64,000 nucleotides of DNA from Edaphobacter dinghuensis (GCF_014640335.1 NZ_BMGT01000005.1:48549-112548); one strand, 5' to 3'. Counted from the stretch's first letter, positions 25,795 through 33,847 are shown. Notes: a model not told the origin generated them from the sequence alone. Translations and numbers: made by a program.

Positions 25795-26562
25795 TTAGGC
25801 AAATCGAGCATCCACCGTCACCACGCCCCACTGACGATCCACCACCTCGCGATGCGCTGCCATCATCCACACAAAGTTCAGCTCGCTACCGGGAATGGCT
25901 ACATTCGGGTGATATCCCTCCGGCAACAACACCGCATCCCCGTCGCGCACCACCTCCACCTCGGCGGCAGAGATCTCGTCCGTGTACACGAGTTGCAGCC
26001 CGAACGCAGGCTCCGGCATGTCGAAGAAGACATAGATCTCCTCCAGCATCGCCGCATGCTCATGCGGAGGCCAGCTCGTCCAGTTGCCCGGCAGCGAGCT
26101 CGTCACCCCCACCACCAGCCGCCCCGCCTGCACATTGGTGCCGAGCATAATGTTGATCTCGCGCTTCGAGCTCTCATTGCCCGCGACAAAATGCAGCTTC
26201 TCGTTCGCCTTCACGCTGGCATAAGGGACAAACTGCACCGGGTACTCATCCTCCACCACCGCAGAGCACTCCACCAGGTCAACCTCAGAAGCAGTCTCGA
26301 CCGTCATCGGCAATCCCTTGGAAACATAAAGAGCGTCCTTAGCCTGCAACTCAAAGCGCTCCTCCCCAACCGTGACCGTCGCCGCACCGCTCAGGCAGAC
26401 CAGCCCCGTCTCCTGACCATCGTTGGTAAAGCTCACGCGGCTATTGCTCGCATCCAGACGAATCCGCCCGTAGCTCATCTCCCGCATCGAGCTGTTGCTC
26501 GGAGAGATGAAGATGTTCCGCCCCTTCAAACCAGCCGTACCGCCAATCAAACGCTTCGACAT
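25795..26562 (-). CDS. iolB: IolB/KduI-superfamily isomerase (5-deoxy-glucuronate isomerase-like)
   Basis: This 255-residue bicupin resembles IolB, which converts 5-deoxy-glucuronate to 2-deoxy-5-keto-gluconate in inositol catabolism. Diagnostic features are GNWTSWPPHEHAAMLEEIYV (metal-binding His-x-His and Glu residues), FGLQLVYTD and DGDAVLLPEGYHPNVAIPGS. The start at 26562 follows GGAAGAGG; the frame runs 39 codons further upstream into the MIOX 3' end without a ribosome site. No other iol genes (iolG, iolE, iolD, iolC) are in the window. The neighbour is instead myo-inositol oxygenase, whose product is D-glucuronate, so the true substrate may differ from classical IolB. Confidence 0.85.
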   Translation of the reverse strand: MSKRLIGGTAGLKGRNIFISPSNSSMREMSYGRIRLDASNSRVSFTNDGQETGLVCLSGAATVTVGEERFELQAKDALYVSKGLPMTVETASEVDLVECSAVVEDEYPVQFVPYASVKANEKLHFVAGNESSKREINIMLGTNVQAGRLVVGVTSSLPGNWTSWPPHEHAAMLEEIYVFFDMPEPAFGLQLVYTDEISAAEVEVVRDGDAVLLPEGYHPNVAIPGSELNFVWMMAAHREVVDRQWGVVTVDARFA

Positions 26563-26598
26563 CGCCTCTTCCAATCCGGCTTGCGCCTTGCAAAGATC

Positions 26599-26639
26599 AA
26601 AAAAAATAGCCCCGAAAAAGCTCTCGCAATCTCGGGGCT
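26599..26639 (-). terminator. Rho-independent terminator after inositol oxygenase
   Basis: Read on the minus strand, the stem AGCCCCGA/TCGGGGCT is followed by ATTTTTTTT. It sits in the 106-bp gap between the inositol oxygenase stop and the iolB start, ending ~36 bases before iolB. Confidence 0.85.
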
Positions 26640-26668
26640 GCTCAGTGAAATTCGTGGAGGGCCGTCCG

Positions 26669-27532
26669 CTACCAGGCAATCTTGGCCGGGAAAAACTCGG
26701 CGAACAGATCGTCGTAGTACGGCTTCAGCTCCTTCAGATTCGGCTTCGTGTGCCCCTTCGAATACAGGTCATACACGTTGAACTTGTTCACCCACTCGAA
26801 CATCTTCACGTCGTGGTCGCTCATCAGGTGGCGATACGCGCCATGCCGGTGCGCCGCGTAAAACGAGTGATACCGCAGCATGTACAGCGACTCCTCCGGC
26901 ATGTAATTCTTCATCACCTCGCCGATATAGCCGTCGTGCCCAAACGACATATGCACGTTGCTCAGCCCGCAGTTCGGCTCGTAGATGCCGTACTTCGTCT
27001 GATACAGAGGGTTGTTGAAATCCGGGTTCGCCTTGAAGTACTGCGGAAACACAATCTGGTCGGAGTAAGCGCAGCCTACCGGGAACGTATCGCCCACCAC
27101 GCCCCACTGCGGCTCGCCCCACAGGCACAGCACCTTGCCCAGATCATGAATAAATCCGGTCAGCACAAACCAGCGCGGATGCCCGTCCTTGCGAATCGCC
27201 TCTGACGTCTGCAGCAGATGCTCAATCTGGGTCAGGTCCGTATCGGGATCGCTATCATCGACCAGCGTATTCAGAAACTCCGCAGCCTCCCAGATGCTCT
27301 TCTCGCCCTTGTTCAGGCCGAAGTACTCCTTCTCCTTCGCCATCACATAGTCGAAGCTCTGGTGCTGATGGTTCAGACGATAGAACTCAGCGACACCGGG
27401 AGTCGCATGCTCGTCATACTGGCGAAAATCGTCTTCGCTCTTGCCTTCTTTATAGCGCCCGGTTAAAAAGTCATCCCACTCATCCATGTCCTTCAGCGGG
27501 GCGTCGGTAGAAACTGCTGTCGTTGCTGCCAT
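26669..27532 (-). CDS. myo-Inositol oxygenase
   Basis: This 287-residue protein is a MIOX-family mixed-valent di-iron oxygenase that cleaves myo-inositol with O2 to D-glucuronate. It holds the HD-domain ligand set: His in RKDGHPRWF, His-Asp in TGFIHDLGK, His in MSFGHDGYIGE, His in LRYHSFYAAH and Asp in FNVYDLYSK. It ends PYYDDLFAEFFPAKIAW, the usual family C-terminus. The start at 27532 gives a normal length; the frame continues 27 codons upstream with no homology. The family is best known from eukaryotes, with scattered bacterial members. It is followed by a terminator and then iolB. Confidence 0.93.
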   Translation of the reverse strand: MAATTAVSTDAPLKDMDEWDDFLTGRYKEGKSEDDFRQYDEHATPGVAEFYRLNHQHQSFDYVMAKEKEYFGLNKGEKSIWEAAEFLNTLVDDSDPDTDLTQIEHLLQTSEAIRKDGHPRWFVLTGFIHDLGKVLCLWGEPQWGVVGDTFPVGCAYSDQIVFPQYFKANPDFNNPLYQTKYGIYEPNCGLSNVHMSFGHDGYIGEVMKNYMPEESLYMLRYHSFYAAHRHGAYRHLMSDHDVKMFEWVNKFNVYDLYSKGHTKPNLKELKPYYDDLFAEFFPAKIAW

Positions 27533-27715
27533 AGGAGATCTTCCCTTCGGCGCGAAAAATCCGTGGTTCGCGTTACCGCTAACTATAGTAGCGCCGAACC
27601 CATGCACTGGCAAGTAGGAATATCAGATTTATTTTTCGCTCCCGAGAACCCGCCTGTTTAGTAAACTTTGAGGCGTTCTTCGGATTATTTCCACAGGAAC
27701 GCGGAGGCTCATCCC

Positions 27716-28252
27716 ATGAAGCCGCTTCTCTTTCTCCTTCTCTTCTCGTTACCGTTTCAGGCGTCCGCGCAGACCCCCACAAAGACCGCGCCCACCCTGC
27801 GAAGCATTCTTCTCCATCAGCTTCAAACCACGCATAACCAGGAAGAGTGGTTTGTCCCTGCAAACGTCGCTGTAGCTGGCTTAACGGCAGAGCAGGCCAA
27901 ATGGACCGACGGCAAAGGCAATCACTCCGTCGGACAATTAGCAACCCATCTCGTCTTCTGGGACACGCGCAACCTGGAGAAGTTCGAGGGCAAGCCGCTG
28001 GCAAAGTTCAGCAGCAATAATGACGAGACCTTCAACGCCTTCGACGCAAAACAATGGGCAACCACGGTTCGGCAATTAGACGAGGTGCTCACCGCATGGG
28101 AGAAGGCCGTCGAATCCGCTGACGAGAAGAAGCTCGAAGCCTGGGCGCCGACCATCGCTAACATCAGCACGCACAACGCCTATCACATCGGTCAGATCAT
28201 CTATGTCCGCAAAGAGCAAGGCTCGTGGAACCCGGCGAACGGCGTCAGATAA
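27716..28252 (+). CDS. DinB-superfamily protein with signal peptide
   Basis: The 178-residue product starts MKPLLFLLLFSLPFQASAQT, a clear signal peptide, followed by a DinB-like four-helix domain. His residues appear at the expected metal positions: LLHQLQTTHNQEEW in the first helix, SVGQLATHLVFW in the second, and ISTHNAYHIGQIIYVRK in the last. DinB-type proteins bind a divalent metal through three His residues; most are thiol transferases or of unknown role. Secreted versions are frequent in Acidobacteria. The ATG at 27716 follows a GGAGGCTC site. It is divergent from inositol oxygenase. Confidence 0.85.
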   Translation: MKPLLFLLLFSLPFQASAQTPTKTAPTLRSILLHQLQTTHNQEEWFVPANVAVAGLTAEQAKWTDGKGNHSVGQLATHLVFWDTRNLEKFEGKPLAKFSSNNDETFNAFDAKQWATTVRQLDEVLTAWEKAVESADEKKLEAWAPTIANISTHNAYHIGQIIYVRKEQGSWNPANGVR

Positions 28253-28307
28253 TCGACCGGCATCACACACCGATCTCAAAGAAAAGATCAGCGCCGAGGC
28301 AAAAAGA

Positions 28308-29330
28308 TCACCGTCGGGACGAGCCCTTCACCGAAGACTCCCGCACCACCAGCGTCGACTCCAGCAGAACGCTCCTGGGCGACTGTTCCGGCTTGGCCGA
28401 CAGATCCAGCGCAAACTCTCCCGCAACCCGTCCCAGCTCCGCCGTCCCATGGTCGATAGAGCTTAACGGAACGCGCAGGTAATCCGCATAGCGCAGATTT
28501 CCGCAGCCGATAAATGCAATGTCCTCGGGCACGCGCAGACCGGCCTGCAATGTCGCTTCTATCGCTCCAATGGCGGTCAGATCGTTGTAGCAGAACACCG
28601 CATCCGGACGAGGATCGAGCCGCAGCAGCTCCTGCATCGCCTGAAAACCGGCGGTATCGCCAGCCTCCTCCACCCGCTCCCGCACCAGCACATAACTCTC
28701 CGGCACAATCAGCCGATGCTCCGCCATCGCACTCCGATAACCCCGCAAGCGATCAAACGAAGGGCTGGTGTTCTTTCCGCCAATATGCGCGATACGCTTC
28801 CGTCCAATATCGATCAGGTGGCGCGTAGCCATCTCGCCCACCTTCACATCGTCCGTCCCGACAAAGTGCGCCGCCAGATGAGGAAAGTTCCGGTCGAACA
28901 ACAGGTAAGGCGTCCTCACATCCCCCAGCTCATAAAAATTACGCAGGCTAGCCTGGCACGAAGCAATCAGCAGCACATCGATCCCCCGGCTCAACAGCGT
29001 GCGAATCTCCTGCTGCTCCACCTCAGGGTCTTCCTCCGACGAAGCCAGAATCAGGGCTCGCTTGCTCGTCCGCAGAACTCCGCTCAGCGATTTGGCAAAC
29101 TCTGCAAAGAACGGATGCACCAGGTCCGGCACCACCAGCCCCACGGTATAGGTGCGCCCGCTGGCCAGCCCCCGCGCCATCATGTTGGGCTGATAGTTCA
29201 GTTCTTTCATGCGCTTCAGCACGCGCCGCCGCGTCTCTTCTCCGATATCGGCGTTGCCCCGCAACACCTTCGACACGGTAACAACCGACACACCCAAATC
29301 ACGCGCAATATCTTTCAGTCTTACAGCCAT
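28308..29330 (-). CDS. LacI-family transcriptional regulator (regulator 1)
   Basis: The 340-residue protein has the LacI helix-turn-helix at residues 4-26 (LKDIARDLGVSVVTVSKVLR) and the hinge-helix region NMMARGLASGRT. A periplasmic-binding-protein-like sugar domain follows (TVGLVVPDLVHPFFAEFAKS, PDAVFCYNDLTAIGAIEA). It presumably binds a sugar or sugar acid. It is co-directional with the sugar transporter just upstream (57 bp between them) and lies 0.8 kb from inositol oxygenase, so it may control the transporter, the inositol genes or both. The effector is unknown. Confidence 0.93.
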   Translation of the reverse strand: MAVRLKDIARDLGVSVVTVSKVLRGNADIGEETRRRVLKRMKELNYQPNMMARGLASGRTYTVGLVVPDLVHPFFAEFAKSLSGVLRTSKRALILASSEEDPEVEQQEIRTLLSRGIDVLLIASCQASLRNFYELGDVRTPYLLFDRNFPHLAAHFVGTDDVKVGEMATRHLIDIGRKRIAHIGGKNTSPSFDRLRGYRSAMAEHRLIVPESYVLVRERVEEAGDTAGFQAMQELLRLDPRPDAVFCYNDLTAIGAIEATLQAGLRVPEDIAFIGCGNLRYADYLRVPLSSIDHGTAELGRVAGEFALDLSAKPEQSPRSVLLESTLVVRESSVKGSSRR

Positions 29331-29387
29331 GTTCGCTCCTGAAACTTCTCCACACCTGAAGCATACCCAAACTCTGCGTACACCAAC

Positions 29388-30641
29388 CTACGAAAACCGC
29401 GTCCTCCTCCACAAGCTCCACGTCCCCGCAATCAGGCTTAGCAGCAGCACGCCGCCCAAAACTGCAATCCAGCGAACATCCATCGCCAGCGGAGGCACCA
29501 CCGCCCGCACTCCCAGCCAGATAAACACGCCCGTCGCCGCAGCAATAATTGCATAGTCCCACCAGCGCCGCCTCTCGTTGCGCGTGTTGAACTCGTCACC
29601 GGCCATCGCCATCATCGTCTGGTTATAGTCCAGCCCATAGCGCTCGCACTCCCGCAGCACCGCCTCGTTCGTCGACGTCTGCTCCTTCGACGACGCCACC
29701 GCCGTACTGATCGCCAGCGCCCCCAGAATCATCACCACCGACCCCGTCACCACCAGCAGCTTATGCTGATGGTCCGCTGCTGCCAGCTCCCCAAACACCA
29801 GCGCACCCCATGCCAGCCCCCAAAGCTGGTTCGTATTCGACAGCGGAATCCCGCGCCCAATCCCGACATACTTCGTCGCAAACTGCTGAAACAGGTCGCC
29901 GATGACCCAAACAAACCCGCCCAGAAACAGCCAGAACACCATTCCCCGCAGATGGAACAACTGGAACGAAGGCGAATGCAGCCCTCCATCCAGCGCCACC
30001 GTCAGTGCAAACACCGTGCTCAACTCCCCCACCGTAAACGCCGTCACAAACGACAGCGGATTCATCCCGCTCAAATACGCCTTGCGATAAGGAACATACA
30101 TCGTCCCCCACATCAAACTCGCGCCAGCAGCGGCCAATATCCCGCCCACCGCATTGTGTCCCGTGGCCGTCCCGCCATGCAGCGTACTGAAGCCCAGCAT
30201 CACCGCCGCAGCCACAATGGCCACCGTCCCCAACACTACCTTGCCGATATTCTTTCCACTCGCTCCCTCCAGCTCACGAAACAGCAACCGCCCCCACAGC
30301 AGCCCAATCAGCGAGTTCGTATTCCACAGCGGAAACGCCACCGCCAGGCCCACATCGCGAATCGCAAACACCGTCAGCGTATTCGCCACCGCCCACAGCG
30401 CCCCGGCCAGCAGCGCCCACACGATCAGGTGCTTCTTCTCAAACAAATCGGCAAAGACGTAACTCGTCCCCTTCAACAGCGTCGGAAACGTCCACCGCGC
30501 CGTAAACACCCCCGCCACCATGCACAGCGAGATCGCAAACGGGGAGAATCCCGCATTCACCAGCTTCGTCGGAGCCTCCGCCGCGCCCAGCCAAACCCCG
30601 GCCGTCAGCCCGCAGACCACACCTAAGCCATGCAGCGACAT
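29388..30641 (-). CDS. GRP/RhaT-type sugar permease (DMT superfamily)
   Basis: The 417-residue integral membrane protein has about ten hydrophobic helices. The pattern resembles glucose/ribose-uptake and rhamnose transporters of the DMT superfamily: GVVCGLTAGVWLGAAEAPTK in helix 1, ALWAVANTLTVFAIRDVGLA, FPLWNTNSLIGLLWGRLLFRE and its internal counterpart IPLSNTNQLWGLAWGALVFGE, which shows the duplicated half-repeat. A hydrophilic insert (residues ~335-365) and two extra C-terminal helices are unusual additions. The start at 30641 follows AAAAAGG; an in-frame GTG at 30683 is an alternative. It is probably in an operon with LacI regulator 1. Substrate unknown. Confidence 0.85.
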   Translation of the reverse strand: MSLHGLGVVCGLTAGVWLGAAEAPTKLVNAGFSPFAISLCMVAGVFTARWTFPTLLKGTSYVFADLFEKKHLIVWALLAGALWAVANTLTVFAIRDVGLAVAFPLWNTNSLIGLLWGRLLFRELEGASGKNIGKVVLGTVAIVAAAVMLGFSTLHGGTATGHNAVGGILAAAGASLMWGTMYVPYRKAYLSGMNPLSFVTAFTVGELSTVFALTVALDGGLHSPSFQLFHLRGMVFWLFLGGFVWVIGDLFQQFATKYVGIGRGIPLSNTNQLWGLAWGALVFGELAAADHQHKLLVVTGSVVMILGALAISTAVASSKEQTSTNEAVLRECERYGLDYNQTMMAMAGDEFNTRNERRRWWDYAIIAAATGVFIWLGVRAVVPPLAMDVRWIAVLGGVLLLSLIAGTWSLWRRTRFS

Positions 30642-30745
30642 CCCCGTACCTTTTTTTGGGCTCTTCGTTACCGCACTTCCCACAAACGTATCCCCATTCC
30701 ATCCAACGTCTTCGATACAGGTTTTAAAACGAGCTCAGATTTTAA

Positions 30746-30850
30746 CTAATGCAGCACGACCAACAGGGCGATCCCGGCGATCAGCACAAAAAATGGCACC
30801 AGAAAATGACTATCGGTCACAACCGTTTTTACGTCACGAAGAAAACTCAT
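30746..30850 (-). CDS. Possible small membrane protein (34 aa)
   Basis: An ATG at 30850 opens a 34-codon frame ending in TAG. The product has a charged N-terminus (MSFLRDVKTVVTDSH) and one strongly hydrophobic helix (FLVPFFVLIAGIALLVVLH). It precedes the sugar permease on the same strand. The clean amphipathic-head plus single-helix design suggests a real small membrane protein, but the ribosome-binding site is weak and I recognise no family. Confidence 0.4.
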   Translation of the reverse strand: MSFLRDVKTVVTDSHFLVPFFVLIAGIALLVVLH

Positions 30851-30970
30851 CGCAGAAACACTCTACTTTCCGTCAATCTCATCCATAGTAAGCGGTTACG
30901 TTGCAGCCCAACCGTATATGCCGATATAAAAGCCTGTCAAATAATCATGCGGAACGGTCCAGTTCCGCAA

Positions 30971-30998
30971 AAAAGCCCCGGAGTTCTCCAGGGCTTTT
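30971..30998 (-). terminator. Rho-independent terminator downstream of the BamD-like gene
   Basis: Read on the minus strand, AAAAGCCCTGGAG/CTCCGGGGCTTTT forms a 13-bp stem with one T-G pair, followed by T residues. It lies just past the BamD-like stop. A second small stem GCGGAAC/GTTCCGC is at 30950-30969. Confidence 0.85.
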
Positions 30999-31020
30999 CG
31001 CAATTGATTCTCACTAAAGT

Positions 31021-32751
31021 TTAGAACGGATTGAGCTTATCCAAGCCCTTCTTCTTCTTGTGCTTGCTCGACGACTCATCCGACTTGTCGAACGCGGGCT
31101 TGGTCTTCTTGCCCTTCGGGTTCGGCGCCTGGGCCGCTGGCTGGCTTCCCGGTTTGATCTCATTGACCGCATCGGGAGCGTCTCCGGCCTTCTCAACAGC
31201 AGGCAGAGGCGTATTGTTCGTCGGGCCGACCGCCTTCAAACCTCCATTCGCGTCGCTCGCCTTCGGAGCCGACGACGGCGAGACGATCTCGACGCCCATC
31301 GAATCCGATGCTGTTCCCGACGAAGTATTGCTGGTCGCGCCCGGAACGCTCGTCTGCACCGCAGAGCCGTTGTCCGAACCCGGAGCAGCCGTAGGAACAT
31401 CGTGGAACGCCAGTGGTGCAGCCGGCGTCGTCGGCGTAGCAGGAGCAGCAGCCTCATCTGCCGGCGCAGCATCCGCCGTCGCCGCAGGCTCGGTCTTGGC
31501 CGGCTCCTTCGCCGCAGTCTCTGGATGCATCGAGGTATTGAAGTCCGAAATAATCTTGCGCGTAACATCCGGAGCCAGGGTCGGCTTGGGATCGGTCAGC
31601 GACGGGTCGCCGATATGGGCCGCCATCACCGTGTCCGGCGTATGCATCACCAGCAGCTTGGCGCGCTCCTTCAGGTTGTAGCCCGAGCGGCTGTTCTCCA
31701 GCGCTTCGCTCGCCGCCACCTGCTCCGGCGTAGGCTTCGGAATCGGCAGGTCCATCGCTGCCAGCCGGTCGCGCGCATCCTCTACGTGCGGCGAAGCCGA
31801 GTGCTCGAGCACCACCCTGCGATATGCATTCGCCGCGGCATCGTCATAGATATGCTCCAGCCGGGCCTTCGCAGCCTCGGGCAGCCGGATCGAGCGGACA
31901 TACTTCGCCTCTGCCTCGTAGGCATCGCCCAGTCCCACCAGCACATCGTCCATGTGGCTGTACTCGGGATAGGTGTCCACCACAGTCTGATAGCGAGCAA
32001 TCGTCGCAGGCCACGCGGCACGCGACGCATAAAAGTCGCCAATCTCTGCCTCACGCTCTGCCAGCACCTCCTGCACCTCGCGCAGGCGCTGCTTGGCCTG
32101 CGGCACCAGCGACGACTCCGGGAACTGCTGCAGCATCAGCCGGTACTCTTCCTCGGCATGGGTGGCCTTGGTATAGTCGCGGTCGGGCTTGTCCATCTGG
32201 CGGAAGTAGATGTCACCTACGCGCATCTGCGCCTCGGCGGCCTCAGGTGCGTTGGGGAAGAAGGTAATGAAGTCCTTGTACTCGCTCTCGGCCTGCATCA
32301 GCGCAGCCGTGCCGCCTTCTTTGTACCAGCTGTCGGCAATCGCCAGCTTGGCGCGCATCTGAAACTGCGAGTCGGGATAGGTATTGAGGAGCGTCTGCAG
32401 GTCGAGTCGCGCGACGTCGAAGTGTCCCTTCTTGGTGGCAAGAACCGCCTTGTCGTACAACTCCTTATCCGGAAGCTTCGCGTCCTGCTCCGCAATCGGG
32501 GTCAGCGCCTTATCTTTGCGCATCTGCTTCTTGGTGTCCTTCGACTCGACGACCTTGTCTTCCTTCTTGTGCTTCTTGCCGGAAGCTGACAGGGTTACGC
32601 TCTCCTGCTGCTGCCCATTGGCGTCGGTCGTCGTCTGCGACGAGCCCGTCACCTGTGCTCCTGCAACCATTGAAGACGTCAGCAATACCGCTACCGCCAC
32701 CCCGGCCAGCGCGCTGGCTTTCAAACTTGGAAAAAAGGAACGCTCACTCAT
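31021..32751 (-). CDS. BamD-like tetratricopeptide protein with long C-terminal extension
   Basis: The 576-residue product has a signal peptide (residues ~1-33, cut after MVAGAQ) and a Lys-rich linker. TPR-type repeats match outer-membrane assembly factor BamD (YDKAVLATKKGHFDVARLDLQTLLNTYPDS, in two parts; EEEYRLMLQQFPESSLVPQAKQ). BamD helps insert barrel proteins through the BAM complex. Two features are odd. There is no cysteine anywhere, so it cannot be a classical BamD lipoprotein. About 200 C-terminal residues are a Pro/Ala/Ser/Thr-rich low-complexity tail ending in KHKKKKGLDKLNPF. Typical BamD is ~250 residues. The start at 32751 is chosen to fit the signal peptide; 32781 is possible. 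Confidence 0.75.
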   Translation of the reverse strand: MSERSFFPSLKASALAGVAVAVLLTSSMVAGAQVTGSSQTTTDANGQQQESVTLSASGKKHKKEDKVVESKDTKKQMRKDKALTPIAEQDAKLPDKELYDKAVLATKKGHFDVARLDLQTLLNTYPDSQFQMRAKLAIADSWYKEGGTAALMQAESEYKDFITFFPNAPEAAEAQMRVGDIYFRQMDKPDRDYTKATHAEEEYRLMLQQFPESSLVPQAKQRLREVQEVLAEREAEIGDFYASRAAWPATIARYQTVVDTYPEYSHMDDVLVGLGDAYEAEAKYVRSIRLPEAAKARLEHIYDDAAANAYRRVVLEHSASPHVEDARDRLAAMDLPIPKPTPEQVAASEALENSRSGYNLKERAKLLVMHTPDTVMAAHIGDPSLTDPKPTLAPDVTRKIISDFNTSMHPETAAKEPAKTEPAATADAAPADEAAAPATPTTPAAPLAFHDVPTAAPGSDNGSAVQTSVPGATSNTSSGTASDSMGVEIVSPSSAPKASDANGGLKAVGPTNNTPLPAVEKAGDAPDAVNEIKPGSQPAAQAPNPKGKKTKPAFDKSDESSSKHKKKKGLDKLNPF

Positions 32752-32874
32752 CCTGCGGTGTACCCCATAAGCCTCGCGCATCAGCGCACAGGCTGCATCC
32801 TATTCTAGTCTTTCCCGTCAGCCTTGTGCGGCCGAAGCTGTCCACAAACTGCATCCCGGCCAGACTCTCAAAAC

Positions 32875-32952
32875 TACGCCATCTCGACCGTAGCAGCAAT
32901 AAAGCACGTCATCTCGACCGTAGCGAAGCACAGTGGAGAGACCCCTGTATTT
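32875..32952 (+). repeat. Dispersed intergenic repeat, copy C (half copy plus full copy)
   Basis: A truncated left end (ACGCCATCTCGACCGTAG, 32876-32893) is followed by a full copy at 32905-32952 with ends CACGTCATCTCGACCG and GTGGAGAGACCCCTGTATTT. It lies between the 3' end of rpe and the 5' end of the BamD-like gene. Confidence 0.88.
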
Positions 32953-32996
32953 CGCTTTTTTACCTGCTGCCGATTTCAATCACAGCCAGTCAGCCC

Positions 32997-33686
32997 TTAC
33001 TTCTTCTTTTTGGGCGTACTTTTCGGCACACCCGCACGCGCAACCTTCAAAAACTCCCGCGCATTCTGCTCCGTCTTTCCGGGACTAAAGATAGCCGATC
33101 CAGCCACCAGCATGTCTGCTCCTGCTTCGACCACAGCACCCACCGTATCGTGAGCAACGCCGCCATCGACCTCGATGCGGAACCCAAGCCCCATCTCCTT
33201 GCGTAACGCCGCCAGATAGGCAATCTTCTCGAGCGCCAGCGGCAGAAACTTCTGCCCGCCAAACCCCGGGTTCACGCTCATCACCAGTACATAGTGCACC
33301 ATCGGCAGCACTTCGATCAGCGTATCCACCGGCGTCGCCGGATTGATCACCACTCCCGGCTTCATGCCATTCTGCTCAATCAGTTGCAGCGTCCGGTGCA
33401 GATGCCGGCAGACCTCCTGCTGCACGCTCACCATGTCCGCGCCCGCCTCGGCAAAGGCCGGAATGAACGCATCCGGATTCTCCACCATCAGATGGCAATC
33501 GAGCGGCAGCTTGGTCACTGGCCGCAGCGACTGCACCATGGGCGGCCCAAATGTAATATTCGGCACAAAATGCCCATCCATCACATCCACATGGACGATG
33601 GTCCCGCCACCCCGCTCCGCCGCCGCCACTTCGTCGGCCAGATGCGCAAAGTCAGACGCAAGTATCGAAAATGCCAGTTCAATCAA
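32997..33686 (-). CDS. rpe: Ribulose-phosphate 3-epimerase
   Basis: The 229-residue TIM-barrel enzyme interconverts ribulose 5-phosphate and xylulose 5-phosphate in the pentose phosphate pathway. Family motifs are FSILASDFAHL, the metal-binding VHVDVMDGHFVPNITFGP, DCHLMVENPD, MSVNPGFGGQKFLP and IEVDGGVA. The C-terminus is a short Lys-rich tail (TPKKKK). The start is a TTG at 33686, the only in-frame candidate that keeps the first beta strand. The gene is bracketed by two copies of the dispersed repeat. Confidence 0.95.
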   Translation of the reverse strand: MIELAFSILASDFAHLADEVAAAERGGGTIVHVDVMDGHFVPNITFGPPMVQSLRPVTKLPLDCHLMVENPDAFIPAFAEAGADMVSVQQEVCRHLHRTLQLIEQNGMKPGVVINPATPVDTLIEVLPMVHYVLVMSVNPGFGGQKFLPLALEKIAYLAALRKEMGLGFRIEVDGGVAHDTVGAVVEAGADMLVAGSAIFSPGKTEQNAREFLKVARAGVPKSTPKKKK

Positions 33687-33743
33687 AAGGAAATCGCTCC
33701 TGCCGCCAGTTTACCAGCGCCCTACGCTATCGCCCACAAATGC

Positions 33744-33817
33744 AAGTCATCTCGACCGAACCTCAAACATACGTCATCTCGACCGGAGCAAAGCGAAGTG
33801 GAGAGATCCCTGTATTT
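33744..33817 (+). repeat. Dispersed intergenic repeat, copy D (half copy plus full copy)
   Basis: A truncated left end (AAGTCATCTCGACCGAAC, 33744-33761) precedes a full copy at 33771-33817 (ACGTCATCTCGACCGG, then GTGGAGAGATCCCTGTATTT). It lies between the UvrC-like gene and rpe and has the same compound structure and orientation as copy C. Confidence 0.88.
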
Positions 33818-33847
33818 TGTATTTGCAATGAAGCCGGGTGCGCGCGC

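Noticed and set aside
31060..32589. 509-codon plus-strand open frame opposite the BamD-like gene
   Set aside because: Extremely Arg/Leu-rich product typical of antisense frames in GC-rich coding DNA; the minus-strand gene has signal peptide and TPR motifs.
33343..33831. Frames ending in peptides such as HLDRSKAKWRDPCI and VISTGAKRSGEIPVF
   Set aside because: They arise from translation of the dispersed intergenic repeat in different frames, as at 7041, 32905 and 33771.
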